64,000 nt of DNA from Tuwongella immobilis (GCF_901538355.1 NZ_LR593887.1:3014920-3078919); one strand, 5' to 3'. Shown: positions 8,859-18,314, numbered from the stretch's first letter. Notes: generated by a model not told the origin, from the letters alone. Numbers and translations: made by a program.

Positions 8859-8875
8859 AATCGATCCCGGAACGG

Positions 8876-10354
8876 TTACTTCGATCCCGGCAAGGAGCGT
8901 GCTTGCCGTGCCGACAGATCGCCGAGCATGCTCAACAATTGCTCGGTGATCAGAACCGATGTGTCTTCTTGAACATTGTTGGTTCCCAGCCAAGTTTCAT
9001 ATCCGCCGAGTCGGTGCTGTTCGGGGGGGGGCAGGTAGCCATTGTAGCCATTGGCGATTCCCACCACGATCGTGTGCGCAAACGGGCTGCGTTTCTTGAT
9101 GTCCAGCCCGATTTCCACAAATGTCTCAAACGGAATGGCGACAATTGCGGTTTGACCAATCGCAATCGCCTGAAGCGGCAGCGTGACCGTCGCCGGTCGC
9201 TTGGCGAGATCGATGGTCCGATTGGCATACGAATCGGCGAGGGGGGGATATTGTTTCTTGGCTTCGGCATCGGTGGTCGATGCGATCGTCTCGGCCCGTT
9301 TGAGCATTTCCGGGTCGGGTTTGCGATATTTCAGCGTGATCGGCCGGGTGAGCATGCCCAGTTTCACGTCGGAGTGGTAAACGCTGATTTTCTGGCGAGC
9401 GTGCCAAACGGCATCGGCGGTTTTGCCCGCCACGATCCGAATCTGCTCCATCGGCTCACGCGGCGGACGGGGCATCGGCGAATTGAAGGGGATATTGTTG
9501 ATGTTCCCCGAGGCACCGTTGGTGAGGGCCGCAACAAAGTCGCTCGGGGCATTCAGTCGAGCGGGCATCAGCCGCGCGAATTCGCCAAAGTAATCGGCGG
9601 AGACTTTCTTGGACGGGGTGCCGCCGACGTAATGCAGCGCGTAATTGGCATAAATCCCCAGCGGTCGCTTCGAAGGAAGTTCCACCATCGAAAGCACCGC
9701 CACTTCGGGATCGGTGGTGCCTGCCGGGTGCAGCAATACATCCGGCGAAATGGGTGGATTCATCTTCACTAAGTCGGTTCCACCAAACGGGTTGAGCGGC
9801 ATTTTGCCCGGCTTCAAAAACCACCGGCGGTTGAACACTTCGTCAGGCAGTGCGTGACTTGCCGAGGCGATCCCCGCCGGGCGCAGTTTGGAATGTGCTT
9901 GCACGATCGAATCAACGATTCCGCCAAGTAAGCGCTTGCGATAACTCACCGCCGGGGCTGGACCATCGATCACGTTCGATGCCGGGGCCGAGTGCGTGTG
10001 CGTGGCCGAAATCAGAATGTGTTCGGGCAGAATCGGCGTTTTCCGTGAGGCGAGCAGCTTCGCCTCATCCACCACCGGTTGCGCGACACCGAGGTTATCG
10101 ACCAGCACCAACGCAATCGTCGTCTCGCCATCGGAAAGAACGAATGCTCGAGAATGCAGTGGATCATTCGACGATTCGGCCATATTCGGGCCGAATCCAC
10201 CCGGCATATTGATGGGGAACTCTTGCGGAGAAACATCCACGGCGGCGACACCAATTTTCAACGGTGCCGCCGCCGTTTGCAGCGGAAGTCCTAACAGGAT
10301 GGCCAACAGCAGCAGCCGACCTGAGCGAATTCCAGGAATGGAGTGGATGGACAT
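8876..10354 (-). CDS. Neutral/alkaline ceramidase-like secreted hydrolase
   Basis: A 492-residue protein. A signal peptide (SGRLLLLAILLGLPLQTAAA) precedes a domain beginning LKIGVAAVDVSPQEFP, the usual opening of neutral/alkaline non-lysosomal ceramidase N-terminal domains. ISATHTHSAP carries the zinc-binding histidines of this family, and NGASGNINNIPF and the late FVEIGLDIKKRSPF region are also typical. The planctomycete members are much shorter than true ceramidases and lack its C-terminal domain, so the substrate is uncertain (an amide-bonded lipid or another amide). The ATG at 10354 follows GAGGG and gives the signal peptide; the frame extends 23 codons further without support. Confidence 0.82.
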   Translation of the reverse strand: MSIHSIPGIRSGRLLLLAILLGLPLQTAAAPLKIGVAAVDVSPQEFPINMPGGFGPNMAESSNDPLHSRAFVLSDGETTIALVLVDNLGVAQPVVDEAKLLASRKTPILPEHILISATHTHSAPASNVIDGPAPAVSYRKRLLGGIVDSIVQAHSKLRPAGIASASHALPDEVFNRRWFLKPGKMPLNPFGGTDLVKMNPPISPDVLLHPAGTTDPEVAVLSMVELPSKRPLGIYANYALHYVGGTPSKKVSADYFGEFARLMPARLNAPSDFVAALTNGASGNINNIPFNSPMPRPPREPMEQIRIVAGKTADAVWHARQKISVYHSDVKLGMLTRPITLKYRKPDPEMLKRAETIASTTDAEAKKQYPPLADSYANRTIDLAKRPATVTLPLQAIAIGQTAIVAIPFETFVEIGLDIKKRSPFAHTIVVGIANGYNGYLPPPEQHRLGGYETWLGTNNVQEDTSVLITEQLLSMLGDLSARQARSLPGSK

Positions 10355-10453
10355 GACCGACCCTCGCGGAAAAAGAACCATTCGGAGATTCTCAGAATAG
10401 CCGGTGGGAGAGGATTCCGGCAAACGAAATCTGAATGGCCCGCGCGGTTGTGA

Positions 10454-11668
10454 TCAGACCTTCCGCAGGGTTTGCCAAATCTCCTTCATGCTGGGTTCTT
10501 TGCCAACCATGAGAATGCCCATGGCGAAAATCTTGCCCGCCAGCCGTCGTAGGGCCAGCGTTGCCCCGATCAGCAGCAGAATCGACAGCATCACTTCCCA
10601 AATTTCGACTGTCCCCAGCACCAATCGCATCGGCAGCACGGTGATGGATGTCCCGGGAACCAGCGTCAGAATTCGCATTGCCAGCGAATCCGGCTGCTCA
10701 AATCCCATGAACGCGATCCCCATTGGCAGCATGAATAGGAACATCAAACTCGACCGCGACGAGGTATTCGGGTCGTTGATGGTGGCGGCATATGCGGCGA
10801 TGAAGAAATTCCAGAAGAATAACCCCAATGCCGCGATGACCAGATTCAAGATCAGGAATCCCGGCGACAGCGCGAACGAGAGCTTCGCGAACAGATTCGT
10901 GCCGGAAATCGCCAGTCCGATCAAGAAAATCGCACCTGCCAATGCGTAGGTGAAGACGGTGGCGAGCGCAACCCCAGTCAGGCCAAGGACTTTGCCATCA
11001 ATCCAGGTCTGCGGCGAAATCGCGGAGACGACTTGCTCGGTCACGCGAATTTGCTTTTCGCTCGTGATTCCGACCAGCAAAAACGCCAGCGACAGAAACA
11101 CGGCGAAGAAACACGCACCCGAGAGTAACGACGCGACCAGCAGTTGCGGACGACCGGATTTCCCGTCTTCTTCGATGAAGGCCAGATCGATCTCCGGCGG
11201 TGCCAACATGCTGGAGGCAACAATCGCCCCGATCTGATTTTGCTTCATCTTCGATTGCGTGCGGGCTACCGTTAGCAGCAATTTCAGTTGGTCATCCCAG
11301 ATCGGCCGTTTGAAGACGACCAGTTGGATTTTGGAATCGGATTCGATTTTGGCGATGCCATCAAGTTCGCGTTTCTCGATGGCGGTGCGTAATTCCGGTT
11401 CGGATTCCGGGGGGTGTTTTTCCAGGGTGATTTTCGTCTTTTCGCCGAGAATCGTTTTCGGATCGATGTCGGTGATGCCTGGCATGCGCTCTTCGTGAAT
11501 CACCGCGATGCGAATCGGTTGGCCCGATTTTTCGACGAATTTCGTGATGCCCGCCGTCACCACCCCGGCGACAATCGCCATGGCCAGGGCGAGAATCTGA
11601 TCGCGAATCCGGAAAAATCGGCGAAATTCCCACAATCCCACCACTCGAAGCTGTTGCCAACGACTCAT
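10454..11668 (-). CDS. ABC-2 type transporter permease (NatB-like)
   Basis: A 404-residue membrane protein. One helix near residues 25-45 is followed by a large extracytoplasmic domain (about residues 50-180) and then five to six helices (LLVASLLSGACFFAVFLSLAFLLVGI, ATVFTYALAGAIFLIGLAI, LILNLVIAALGLFFWNFFIAAYA, SLMFLFMLPMGIAFMGF, VMLSILLLIGATLALRRLAGKIFAMGI). This is the NatB/YhaP arrangement of ABC-2 exporters. The gene overlaps the upstream ATPase gene by four bases (ATGA at 11665-11668), so the two form one translationally coupled transporter. NatAB systems export sodium or small toxic molecules; the cargo here is not known. Confidence 0.9.
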   Translation of the reverse strand: MSRWQQLRVVGLWEFRRFFRIRDQILALAMAIVAGVVTAGITKFVEKSGQPIRIAVIHEERMPGITDIDPKTILGEKTKITLEKHPPESEPELRTAIEKRELDGIAKIESDSKIQLVVFKRPIWDDQLKLLLTVARTQSKMKQNQIGAIVASSMLAPPEIDLAFIEEDGKSGRPQLLVASLLSGACFFAVFLSLAFLLVGITSEKQIRVTEQVVSAISPQTWIDGKVLGLTGVALATVFTYALAGAIFLIGLAISGTNLFAKLSFALSPGFLILNLVIAALGLFFWNFFIAAYAATINDPNTSSRSSLMFLFMLPMGIAFMGFEQPDSLAMRILTLVPGTSITVLPMRLVLGTVEIWEVMLSILLLIGATLALRRLAGKIFAMGILMVGKEPSMKEIWQTLRKV

Positions 11669-12606
11669 GCTTCCGTCTCCGTTCCGCGTGCCGTGAGGGT
11701 GCGAATGTAAATTTCGTGCAAACTCAGTCGCTCGGAATGAATTTCCACCAAATCGAGCTCCTGCGTGCAGCGACTCAAAATCGGAGAGATCGCCAGATCG
11801 TCCGGTAACAGCAGTCGCATCTGCGTCGGCGAAATCGGCTCCAGCACCGCGCCCGCCGGCAAGCCTTGCAGCGGAGTGGCACTCATCGGCGTGCGCAGAT
11901 CCAGCGTCATGCTGCGCGAAAAGCCCGCTTGCTGACGAATTTCGCCCAGTGTGCCTTGCAGCACGATTTGACCGCGATTCATCAACACGATGCGATCGGC
12001 AAGTTGTTCGATCAGTGCCATTTGGTGGGCACTCAACAAGATGGTCATGCCGTCGTTGCAGAGTTCGCGGATGATTTCCAGGAACAGATTCTGATTCAGG
12101 GGGTCCAGCCCCGAGAACGGCTCATCGAGAATGGCGAGCTTGGGGCGATGCAGAATTGCCGAGATAAACTGAATCTTCTGCTGATTGCCCTTGGATAAGG
12201 TGTCGAGTTTGTCCCATTCCCGACCAGCGAGGTCGAGTCGGCCCAGCCATTTTTTGGCTTCCTCGGTGGCGTCGCGGCGTGTCATGCCCCGCAATTGTCC
12301 GAAATAGACCAGCGTTCGCAAGACGGGAATATCTTTATACAACCCTCGATCTTCGGGCAAATAGCCCAAATCGGGCGGCTGCGGGACAAACGCCTGACCC
12401 GATTCGGATCGAAATTCGATCGATCCCTGATCGGGAAGCGTAATCCCCATAATCATGCGAACTAGCGACGATTTGCCAGCGCCGTTTGGCCCCAGCAAGG
12501 CAAAAATTTCCCCGGATCGCACTTCGAAAGACACTCCACGAACGGCATGCACCGTTGCGTAATGTTTCTCGACCGCGTCGATCACCAGAATCGGCGGATT
12601 TGGCAT
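11665..12606 (-). CDS. ABC transporter ATP-binding protein (NatA-like)
   Basis: A 313-residue ATPase. Walker A is GPNGAGKSS, the signature is LSKGNQQK, Walker B is LAILDEPFSGLD, and the switch His is in LLSAHQM. After the ATPase core, residues from about 215 on form the C-terminal domain seen in NatA-type exporters (DUF4162-like). The ATG has AGGGAGAG seven bases upstream. Its 5' leader contains a nested and possibly pseudoknotted RNA structure (12622-12684) that ends directly before the ribosome binding site. It forms an operon with the permease that overlaps its stop codon. Confidence 0.93.
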   Translation of the reverse strand: MPNPPILVIDAVEKHYATVHAVRGVSFEVRSGEIFALLGPNGAGKSSLVRMIMGITLPDQGSIEFRSESGQAFVPQPPDLGYLPEDRGLYKDIPVLRTLVYFGQLRGMTRRDATEEAKKWLGRLDLAGREWDKLDTLSKGNQQKIQFISAILHRPKLAILDEPFSGLDPLNQNLFLEIIRELCNDGMTILLSAHQMALIEQLADRIVLMNRGQIVLQGTLGEIRQQAGFSRSMTLDLRTPMSATPLQGLPAGAVLEPISPTQMRLLLPDDLAISPILSRCTQELDLVEIHSERLSLHEIYIRTLTARGTETEA

Positions 12607-12621
12607 TCGATTGCTCTCCCT

Positions 12622-12684
12622 CGTTCAAGATGCCAGCAACCGGATATTCGCCACGCGGTTCCGAATCTTGAACGATCCTGGCAT
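12622..12684 (-). promoter_or_regulatory. Structured 5' leader of the ABC exporter operon
   Basis: On the minus strand, CGTTCAAGAT (12674-12665) pairs perfectly with ATCTTGAACG (12631-12622) over 10 bp. Inside, AACCG (12660-12656) pairs with CGGTT (12642-12638). A further pair, ATGCCAG (12684-12678) with CTGGCAT (12636-12630), crosses the first stem and shares two bases with it, so either an alternative fold or a pseudoknot is possible. The element ends 4-5 bases before the AGGGAGAG ribosome binding site of the ATPase gene. This placement suggests control of translation, but no known riboswitch class is recognised. Confidence 0.5.
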
Positions 12685-12839
12685 TTCTCGGAAATGATGA
12701 ACCAGAAACGGGTTACGGAATCTGATACCGCCATGAATGATCTTTTTTTTGCGATTTCTTGAAAGAAGCCATTGTCTGTCGCCATTTTCGTTATGGGAAC
12801 ACTAGTCGAGAATCAATCGGAATTGTTTTGGGGTGCGCG

Positions 12840-14507
12840 ATGTTCACGGACCAAAAATGGATTGTCGTTCTGTTATCAATTGGGTTGATTGGACTTGGAA
12901 CCTTCTTTGTATTCGCCGATGGAATCTTGGAATGGTTTCGTTGGCGTCGGAAAATGCGTGATGCCGCTCGCCCACCTGGTGTGCTGCGACGGTTGATTCG
13001 CGGCTCGATTGCGGTTTTCTGGTGGATTCTGACCATCCTTGGAATGCTATTGGCACTGGCGATGCCGTTGATCGCCGTTGTGGGCATCTATCCCGGACTG
13101 TTTCGACTGCATCAGGCCAACCTTTCGATTCGAGATACGGTGATCTTCGCCGAGTCGCGAGCAATCCAAGATGCGTTTTTTCGCAAGTTGCTGCTGCAAA
13201 CCGAGCCGTTGCTCCCGAAGGAAAAGCTCGAGATTCCCGACTTTCTGAAGCTGCCCACGGGAAATCCCAGGGGATTTCTTGATTTCGGGGTTTCCACCCG
13301 TGGCGATGAAATTGTGGCTTGGGCCGGACGGATCAAAGACCGCTACGAATTCGGCTTCTTTCGGATGGATGATTGGCTCTCGGAGAGTTATCGCTGTGTC
13401 GCGGCGCAACTCGGGATGCGTTGGCAGGAGGCGATTCGTGCCACGGAAACGCTGACTCAAGGACGCGACGCCGAGACGATTGCCGCCCTGCGAGAAGCGG
13501 GAAAGCGGATTCTGGACCAAATGCCCGCATCGCCGCCGAAAGATCCTTGGTTGATCGATGTCGTGGCCGTCCGATTCTATCTTCCAAATGCGGAGCAACG
13601 ACAGATCGACGAAACAATCTGGCGCGAGATGCTCGGCGATCCGCAGCGATTCGGCAACGATATTTGGGCCATGTGGCTGGAACTCGGCGATGAATTTCGT
13701 CCCGCGATGAATCCTCGCCTGCAATCGCTTTACCCGAACGATTCGGAATTCGCATCTTTTATCGCCGTCCGCGATCGATTCTTGGGACTCGATTCCGTCT
13801 CAAATCGGGTCCAGGAGTTTGAAACCGCACAGGATCAACGTCGCGAAGAACGGCGGGATTGGCTCACGATTTCGTCAAATAATGTGCTGACTCCGATGGT
13901 GATGGGCAGCATGTTCTGTCCCAATGATGATGTGTCGATTCTCGCCTTCGGACGTGGGTTTGGCAAGCCGTTGCTCCTGGCGGAGGGCGGATGGATCGAT
14001 TATCTCGCATTGTTTTCGTTGGTGTTTGTGGGTGGCGTCATTCTGCAGCGGATTTTGCGAAAAATCAGCACATCGCTGTTCGGGCGCATGCTTTGGCTTG
14101 GCGAAAAGTCGCTGTTTCGGGAATTCGAGCGCGATGTGTTCCACCCGTGGACGAATTTGTTCACGATGACGATCGGTTTGCTGGCGAGTTGGTGGGTGAG
14201 TCGGACTTGGATGGATCCGATGATTGGGGTTCACTGTCGTTCGGAAATCGAACTGATGGCCGCCGTGGTTTGGAGTGTGTTGACGGGCGGATTGCTGGTC
14301 GAATTGATCGAAAACGGGCTGGTGGTGCTGATGATTCGCCTCAGTTTCAATCCGTATCGGACCATCTTGGACAATGTGGCGGTGATTCTCATTTCGATCG
14401 TGGTGATGCAGTTCTTCGAAAATTCGTGGATTGCGATCGTTTCCTCGCTGGTGATTGGTTTGGCCGGAAGTTGGGTGCATAAACTCCGTGCATGGTTTCG
14501 CTCGTGA
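12840..14507 (+). CDS. Multi-pass membrane protein of unknown function
   Basis: A 555-residue protein. Two helices lie at the N-terminus (about residues 6-28 and 55-90), then about 250 mostly helical soluble residues, then four to five helices in the last 170 residues (YLALFSLVFVGGVILQRIL, LFTMTIGLLASWWVS, LMAAVVWSVLTGGLLVEL, NVAVILISIVVMQFF, AIVSSLVIGLAGSWV). The ATG at 12840 starts directly before the first helix; a TTG at 12759 would add 27 polar residues and looks wrong. It is divergent from the ABC exporter genes. No family is recognised. Confidence 0.8.
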   Translation: MFTDQKWIVVLLSIGLIGLGTFFVFADGILEWFRWRRKMRDAARPPGVLRRLIRGSIAVFWWILTILGMLLALAMPLIAVVGIYPGLFRLHQANLSIRDTVIFAESRAIQDAFFRKLLLQTEPLLPKEKLEIPDFLKLPTGNPRGFLDFGVSTRGDEIVAWAGRIKDRYEFGFFRMDDWLSESYRCVAAQLGMRWQEAIRATETLTQGRDAETIAALREAGKRILDQMPASPPKDPWLIDVVAVRFYLPNAEQRQIDETIWREMLGDPQRFGNDIWAMWLELGDEFRPAMNPRLQSLYPNDSEFASFIAVRDRFLGLDSVSNRVQEFETAQDQRREERRDWLTISSNNVLTPMVMGSMFCPNDDVSILAFGRGFGKPLLLAEGGWIDYLALFSLVFVGGVILQRILRKISTSLFGRMLWLGEKSLFREFERDVFHPWTNLFTMTIGLLASWWVSRTWMDPMIGVHCRSEIELMAAVVWSVLTGGLLVELIENGLVVLMIRLSFNPYRTILDNVAVILISIVVMQFFENSWIAIVSSLVIGLAGSWVHKLRAWFRS

Positions 14508-14550
14508 CCGTGCCGAAATCCGCGGTTCCGCCGATGCGGGATCGAGCGGA

Positions 14551-15843
14551 TTAGCGGCGTTGTCGGGCGGTGAGCAGGGTGATTGCCGGGAGCGCGCGGC
14601 GGAGGCGTTGTCGGCCGCGACTGCTCATCGCCGAGCAATTTTGCGTATCCAACCATTCCAAAGTCGGTGTCGATTCGAGGCCACGCAGCGTCTCATCGGT
14701 TAAGCCGCGACAGTTCGCTAAATCCAGTGATTGCAGCGATTGCGATCGACACAGGGCGAGAACGGCGTCGTCGCTGAGTTGGGGACAGCCGCAGAGATCG
14801 ACGAACTTCAATTGCGGCCATTTGGCCAATTCTTCAAAAAACCACACCGGCAACGGCCCGGCCCAATGATGCAAACTCAAGGTGCGAAGGTGCGTCATTT
14901 GGCTGATGCGTCGGAGCAATCGCACGCCACCCTCGGTGGCCCATCCCAATCGCAGCGATGTGAGCGCCCGCAGTCGGGGGAGATTCAACAATCCTTGGGC
15001 CGTGAGGTTGCGAACATCGCTGAGATCGAGATGTTCTAATCCGTGAATTTCGAGGATTCCGGGCATTCCGAGATCGGTCAGTCCATGACAGGAATTTAAG
15101 CGCAACGACCGCAGGTGGGGCAACTCGGCGAATGCGCGAAACGCATCATCCGCAAGGTTCGGACAGCCAATGATTTCGAGTCGGTGCAGGTGTTGCAACT
15201 GTCGCCATGCGGAAACATGTAGATCGCTCAAACTGTGCATCCACGAATACTGCAGATGCTCCAAGTGGGGCATCGCCGTCATCCACGCTGCGTGATTGTC
15301 TCGACTGAGCTGCAAACTCCCCAAATGGAGTCGCCGTAAGGGATTGACCGGCTGTGTCAGCAGTGCGTGCAGATTGGGGTGATTCTCGACCAGCGATAGC
15401 CCCAAATGCAGATCGCCGCGTTTGGCGACTGTGGAAAAAATCTCGGCCAGATCGTCGTGATGATCCCGATTCACCAGCATCCAGATCGTGGGCAACAGCG
15501 GATACACGCCTTGTGTCAACCATCGCTGCAGCACGCTGGGATTGCTTTGAACCTTGAGTTTGCCCTGATCCATAGTCGGTTCAAACGGCCACCAGGGATA
15601 ATCCTGAAATGATTGCGAATGGGCATGCAGCCAATGGTGAATTTTGACTGCGACGGCGGGGGTATCCGCATCTTCGTGGCAGGAGAGTCGAATCACTTCG
15701 CTGCGGTGATCGTCGTGTTCTTCCAGCCAATCGGCAAGAACCAGCAGCGATTGGGGATGATGGTGCGGCGGGAGCATCAATCCGGTGAGGAGATCGCCGA
15801 AGGTTGATTTGGGGAGTTGGTGATCGGGCGGTGATTGGGTCAT
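14551..15843 (-). CDS. TIGR02996-type leucine-rich repeat protein
   Basis: A 430-residue protein. Residues about 12-55 contain the TIGR02996 signature of Gemmata-group proteins (LLVLADWLEEHDDHRSEVIRL). From about residue 165 there are around ten leucine-rich repeats of the cysteine-containing type, e.g. LHRLEIIGCPNLADDAF, LRSLRLNSCHGLTDLGM, LKFVDLCGCPQLSDDAV and LQSLDLANCRGLTDETL. These should form a curved binding surface. No signal peptide is present, so it probably acts inside the cell. The ATG has GAGGATT upstream. Proteins of this kind are expanded in Gemmata relatives; their partners are not known to me. Confidence 0.9.
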   Translation of the reverse strand: MTQSPPDHQLPKSTFGDLLTGLMLPPHHHPQSLLVLADWLEEHDDHRSEVIRLSCHEDADTPAVAVKIHHWLHAHSQSFQDYPWWPFEPTMDQGKLKVQSNPSVLQRWLTQGVYPLLPTIWMLVNRDHHDDLAEIFSTVAKRGDLHLGLSLVENHPNLHALLTQPVNPLRRLHLGSLQLSRDNHAAWMTAMPHLEHLQYSWMHSLSDLHVSAWRQLQHLHRLEIIGCPNLADDAFRAFAELPHLRSLRLNSCHGLTDLGMPGILEIHGLEHLDLSDVRNLTAQGLLNLPRLRALTSLRLGWATEGGVRLLRRISQMTHLRTLSLHHWAGPLPVWFFEELAKWPQLKFVDLCGCPQLSDDAVLALCRSQSLQSLDLANCRGLTDETLRGLESTPTLEWLDTQNCSAMSSRGRQRLRRALPAITLLTARQRR

Positions 15844-15914
15844 GACGAATCCTCATCCGGTACAGTTGGGTGGAGTATAGCCGGGGAATCGGATTCTCCC
15901 TAACTGCGTTGTCG

Positions 15915-15943
15915 TTGCGATTCGGAATGGGGATCGGTACACT
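15915..15943 (+). promoter_or_regulatory. Predicted promoter of the DUF1501 gene at 15998
   Basis: TTGCGA (15915-15920), 17-bp spacer, TACACT (15938-15943), 55 bp before the start codon. Confidence 0.45.
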
Positions 15944-15997
15944 AACATATCTCTCCAGTTCTCTGCCCGATTTGCAACCTCGTTTCGGAGCCGCCGC

Positions 15998-17404
15998 ATG
16001 ATCTTCCGAACGCAACTCGATCGACGAGAGTGGCTCGCCGGGATGGCTCCTGCGTTATCGGCCCTTGGAGTGTCGGTTGGCTTTCGCGGGTCGTCTCGAG
16101 CTACCGAGGCGGCAACCACCAATCGCACTCCTGGATTCGGTCGGGCGAGATCGGTACTTATCGTGTTCACTCCAGGTGGGCAAAGTCAACTCGAAACTTG
16201 GGATCCCAAACCGAATGCGCCAGCCGAAATCCGCGGCGAGTTTGGCAGCATTCCGACGAAAATTCCGGCAGTTCGGCTGACCGAATATCTCCCCAAGATG
16301 GCGCAATTGCTCCATCGAGGTGCGTTGATCCGTTCGATGACGCATGATGATCTGGATCATGGGTCGGCATGCTATCTGTCGCTCACCGGAGAATTCCACG
16401 CTCAGAAATCGGCCAATCCGCCGCCACGACCCACCGATCGGCCCACGTTGGCGAGTGTCTACACTCGTGTGCGACCATCGCGGAATCTGCCTTATTCTTC
16501 GATCCACGTCAATGGCCCGCTTCTGGTGCCGGAATTATTGTCGCCTGGGCAGAATTCTGGATTTCTTTCGCGCTCCGCCGAGCCGCTGTTGATTCCCGAC
16601 CCCAGCGATGTGCAAGGGTTTCTGCAAGAAATGCAACCACCGCCCGGACTCTCGACCGCGAGACTTCAGGATCGCTTAACCCTATTGGGCGAAATCGATC
16701 GGAATTTGCCGAACACCGCGCAATCTGGCGAACTCCGCAAAAAAGCCTTGGAATTGATGGCCGCCACCGAATTCCATCGGGCATTCGACTTGGAGCAAGA
16801 ATCCGCCCAGACCCGCGCTCGCTACGGACAGCATCGCACGGGGCAAGCCTGTTTGTTGGGCCGACGACTCATCGAAGCCGGCGTGCCCTGGGTGACGGTA
16901 TTCTACAATCCCAGCATTCGCGGGCAGGATCGCCACCCGGAATCGACCGATGCCTACGGCTGGGATACGCACAATGATCTGTTCGAGGCGATGCGGCGAC
17001 ACCTGTTGCCACGATTCGATGAATCGTTGTCGGCACTTGTGGCGGATCTCCATGAGCGAGGTTTGCTGGATGAGACGTTGTTGGTGGTGATGGGGGAATT
17101 TGGCCGTGCGCCGCGGATTGGTTACGAAAAGAATTTCGCTGGCAGCAGTCCCGGTCGCAAGCATTGGGCGGGAGCGTATTCGGTCTTTTTGGCCGGGGCC
17201 GGGATCACACCGGGGATGGTCTACGGTGCGAGTGATCGCATCGCGGCCTATCCACAAGATCGGCCCACTTCGCCGTTGGATTTGATCGCCACGCTATTTG
17301 CAGCGCTCGGAATTGATCCTGCGGGACACTTCCCCGATTCGACGGGCCGACCGTACCCGATCAGCCAAGGAACACCCATTTCGGGATTGTGGACCGGACG
17401 TTGA
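15998..17404 (+). CDS. DUF1501 (sulfatase-like fold) protein
   Basis: A 468-residue protein with a twin-arginine-like leader (DRREWLAGMAPALSALGVSVG). The DUF1501 pattern follows: LIVFTPGGQSQLETWDPKPNAP, IRSMTHDDLDHGSACYLSLTG, the central WDTHNDLF, and near the end LLVVMGEFGRAPRI with GRKHWAGAYSVFLAGAGI and GMVYGASDRI. These residues form the alkaline-phosphatase-like metal centre of the superfamily. DUF1501 proteins are abundant in planctomycetes and probably act in the periplasm. A same-strand thioredoxin-like gene follows after 64 bp. The start has CGGAG seven bases upstream. No PSD1 partner lies next to this copy, unlike the 23.9-28 kb pair. Confidence 0.92.
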   Translation: MIFRTQLDRREWLAGMAPALSALGVSVGFRGSSRATEAATTNRTPGFGRARSVLIVFTPGGQSQLETWDPKPNAPAEIRGEFGSIPTKIPAVRLTEYLPKMAQLLHRGALIRSMTHDDLDHGSACYLSLTGEFHAQKSANPPPRPTDRPTLASVYTRVRPSRNLPYSSIHVNGPLLVPELLSPGQNSGFLSRSAEPLLIPDPSDVQGFLQEMQPPPGLSTARLQDRLTLLGEIDRNLPNTAQSGELRKKALELMAATEFHRAFDLEQESAQTRARYGQHRTGQACLLGRRLIEAGVPWVTVFYNPSIRGQDRHPESTDAYGWDTHNDLFEAMRRHLLPRFDESLSALVADLHERGLLDETLLVVMGEFGRAPRIGYEKNFAGSSPGRKHWAGAYSVFLAGAGITPGMVYGASDRIAAYPQDRPTSPLDLIATLFAALGIDPAGHFPDSTGRPYPISQGTPISGLWTGR

Positions 17405-17468
17405 AACTTTCCCCGCGGCTCGGGATCGAACATCGCAGACACCAGTACTTCCCAAAAGGGGTGATTTT

Positions 17469-18065
17469 GTGACGACGATCCGATTTAGTATCTTCGGTTT
17501 GATATTTGCTTGGATGCAGGTTGGTTTGTGTGAGCTGGGCCATTCGCGGCAAGCGATTCTCGCAGCCGAACCGGAATCCGCCCCTGAATGGCCGAAATCC
17601 GCAACCTGGCTGCAAAGCGATCCGCTCACCTTTGCCCAACTCAAAGGGCGTGTGGTCATTGTGCATTTCTGGACCTTTGGCTGCATCAATTGTCAGCGCA
17701 ACTATCCCATCTACCGCGATTGGCAGCAACGCTATGCCAAGAAACCTGTCACCATCATTGGCGTGCATACCCCGGAATTCGATTCCGAGAAGGATGTCGA
17801 TCGCATTCGTGAACAAGCGAAGAAGAATGAATTGAAATTCCCGATTTTGGTTGACAACGATTGGAAGGTTTGGAAAGCCTGGCGGGTGCGCTATTGGCCA
17901 TCGATTCTGTTGGTGGACCGTCACGGGGTGGTGCGTTGGTATTGGGAAGGGGAGTTGCACCTGGATCAACCGGCGGCCAAACGCTTTGCCGATCGCATTG
18001 ATGAATTGCTGGCCGAGCCGGAAGCGACCGATGCCAAGTCCGCAGCTCCCGCAGCGAAACAATAG
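17469..18065 (+). CDS. Extracytoplasmic thioredoxin-like (TlpA/AhpC-TSA type) protein
   Basis: A 198-residue protein. A GTG at 17469 preceded by AAGGGGTG gives a signal peptide (TIRFSIFGLIFAWMQVGL), so it is preferred to the long upstream open frame that lies inside the DUF1501 gene. The thioredoxin fold has WTFGCINC with Cys72 and Cys75 as the redox pair, then VTIIGVHTPEFDSEKD and the cis-Pro segment RYWPSILLVDRHGVVRWYWEGE. The GCINC sequence is typical of the TlpA-like domain of NHL-repeat and peroxiredoxin-like proteins. It probably reduces or isomerises disulfides outside the cytoplasmic membrane. The last 20 residues are a disordered Ala/Lys tail. Confidence 0.9.
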   Translation: MTTIRFSIFGLIFAWMQVGLCELGHSRQAILAAEPESAPEWPKSATWLQSDPLTFAQLKGRVVIVHFWTFGCINCQRNYPIYRDWQQRYAKKPVTIIGVHTPEFDSEKDVDRIREQAKKNELKFPILVDNDWKVWKAWRVRYWPSILLVDRHGVVRWYWEGELHLDQPAAKRFADRIDELLAEPEATDAKSAAPAAKQ

Positions 18066-18175
18066 GTTTCAAATGGTTCATCTCTCGCAATGGCTGATAT
18101 TTGTGCTGGCGTGAGTTGGTCGGCGATTCTCCGGAAAAGTCAGAAAGATTCGGAAAATTCTTGGCAATCTTCGCA

Positions 18176-18220
18176 GAATCACGGCGAATGTGGAGGTAGA
18201 AGTGCCGCATTCGGTGATTC
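18176..18220 (+). repeat. Imperfect inverted repeat and CGGAAAA repeats before the sigma-factor gene
   Basis: GAATCAC-GGC-GAATG (18176-18190) pairs with CATTC-G-GTGATTC (18208-18220): 7 bp and 5 bp around a small bulge. In the same 249-bp gap a CGGAAAA motif occurs three times (18132, 18151 and 18222), each followed by an A/T-rich or TTCT-like sequence. This may be a leader hairpin or an operator for the sigma factor. Confidence 0.4.
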
Positions 18221-18314
18221 GCGGAAAAATTCTGGGGAAGTGCAACACCTTTGGCTGATTGGCCCGTATTCCGGTTATCAGGCATCCGTCAATCGCCCGA
18301 AAAGGAACGCTCCG

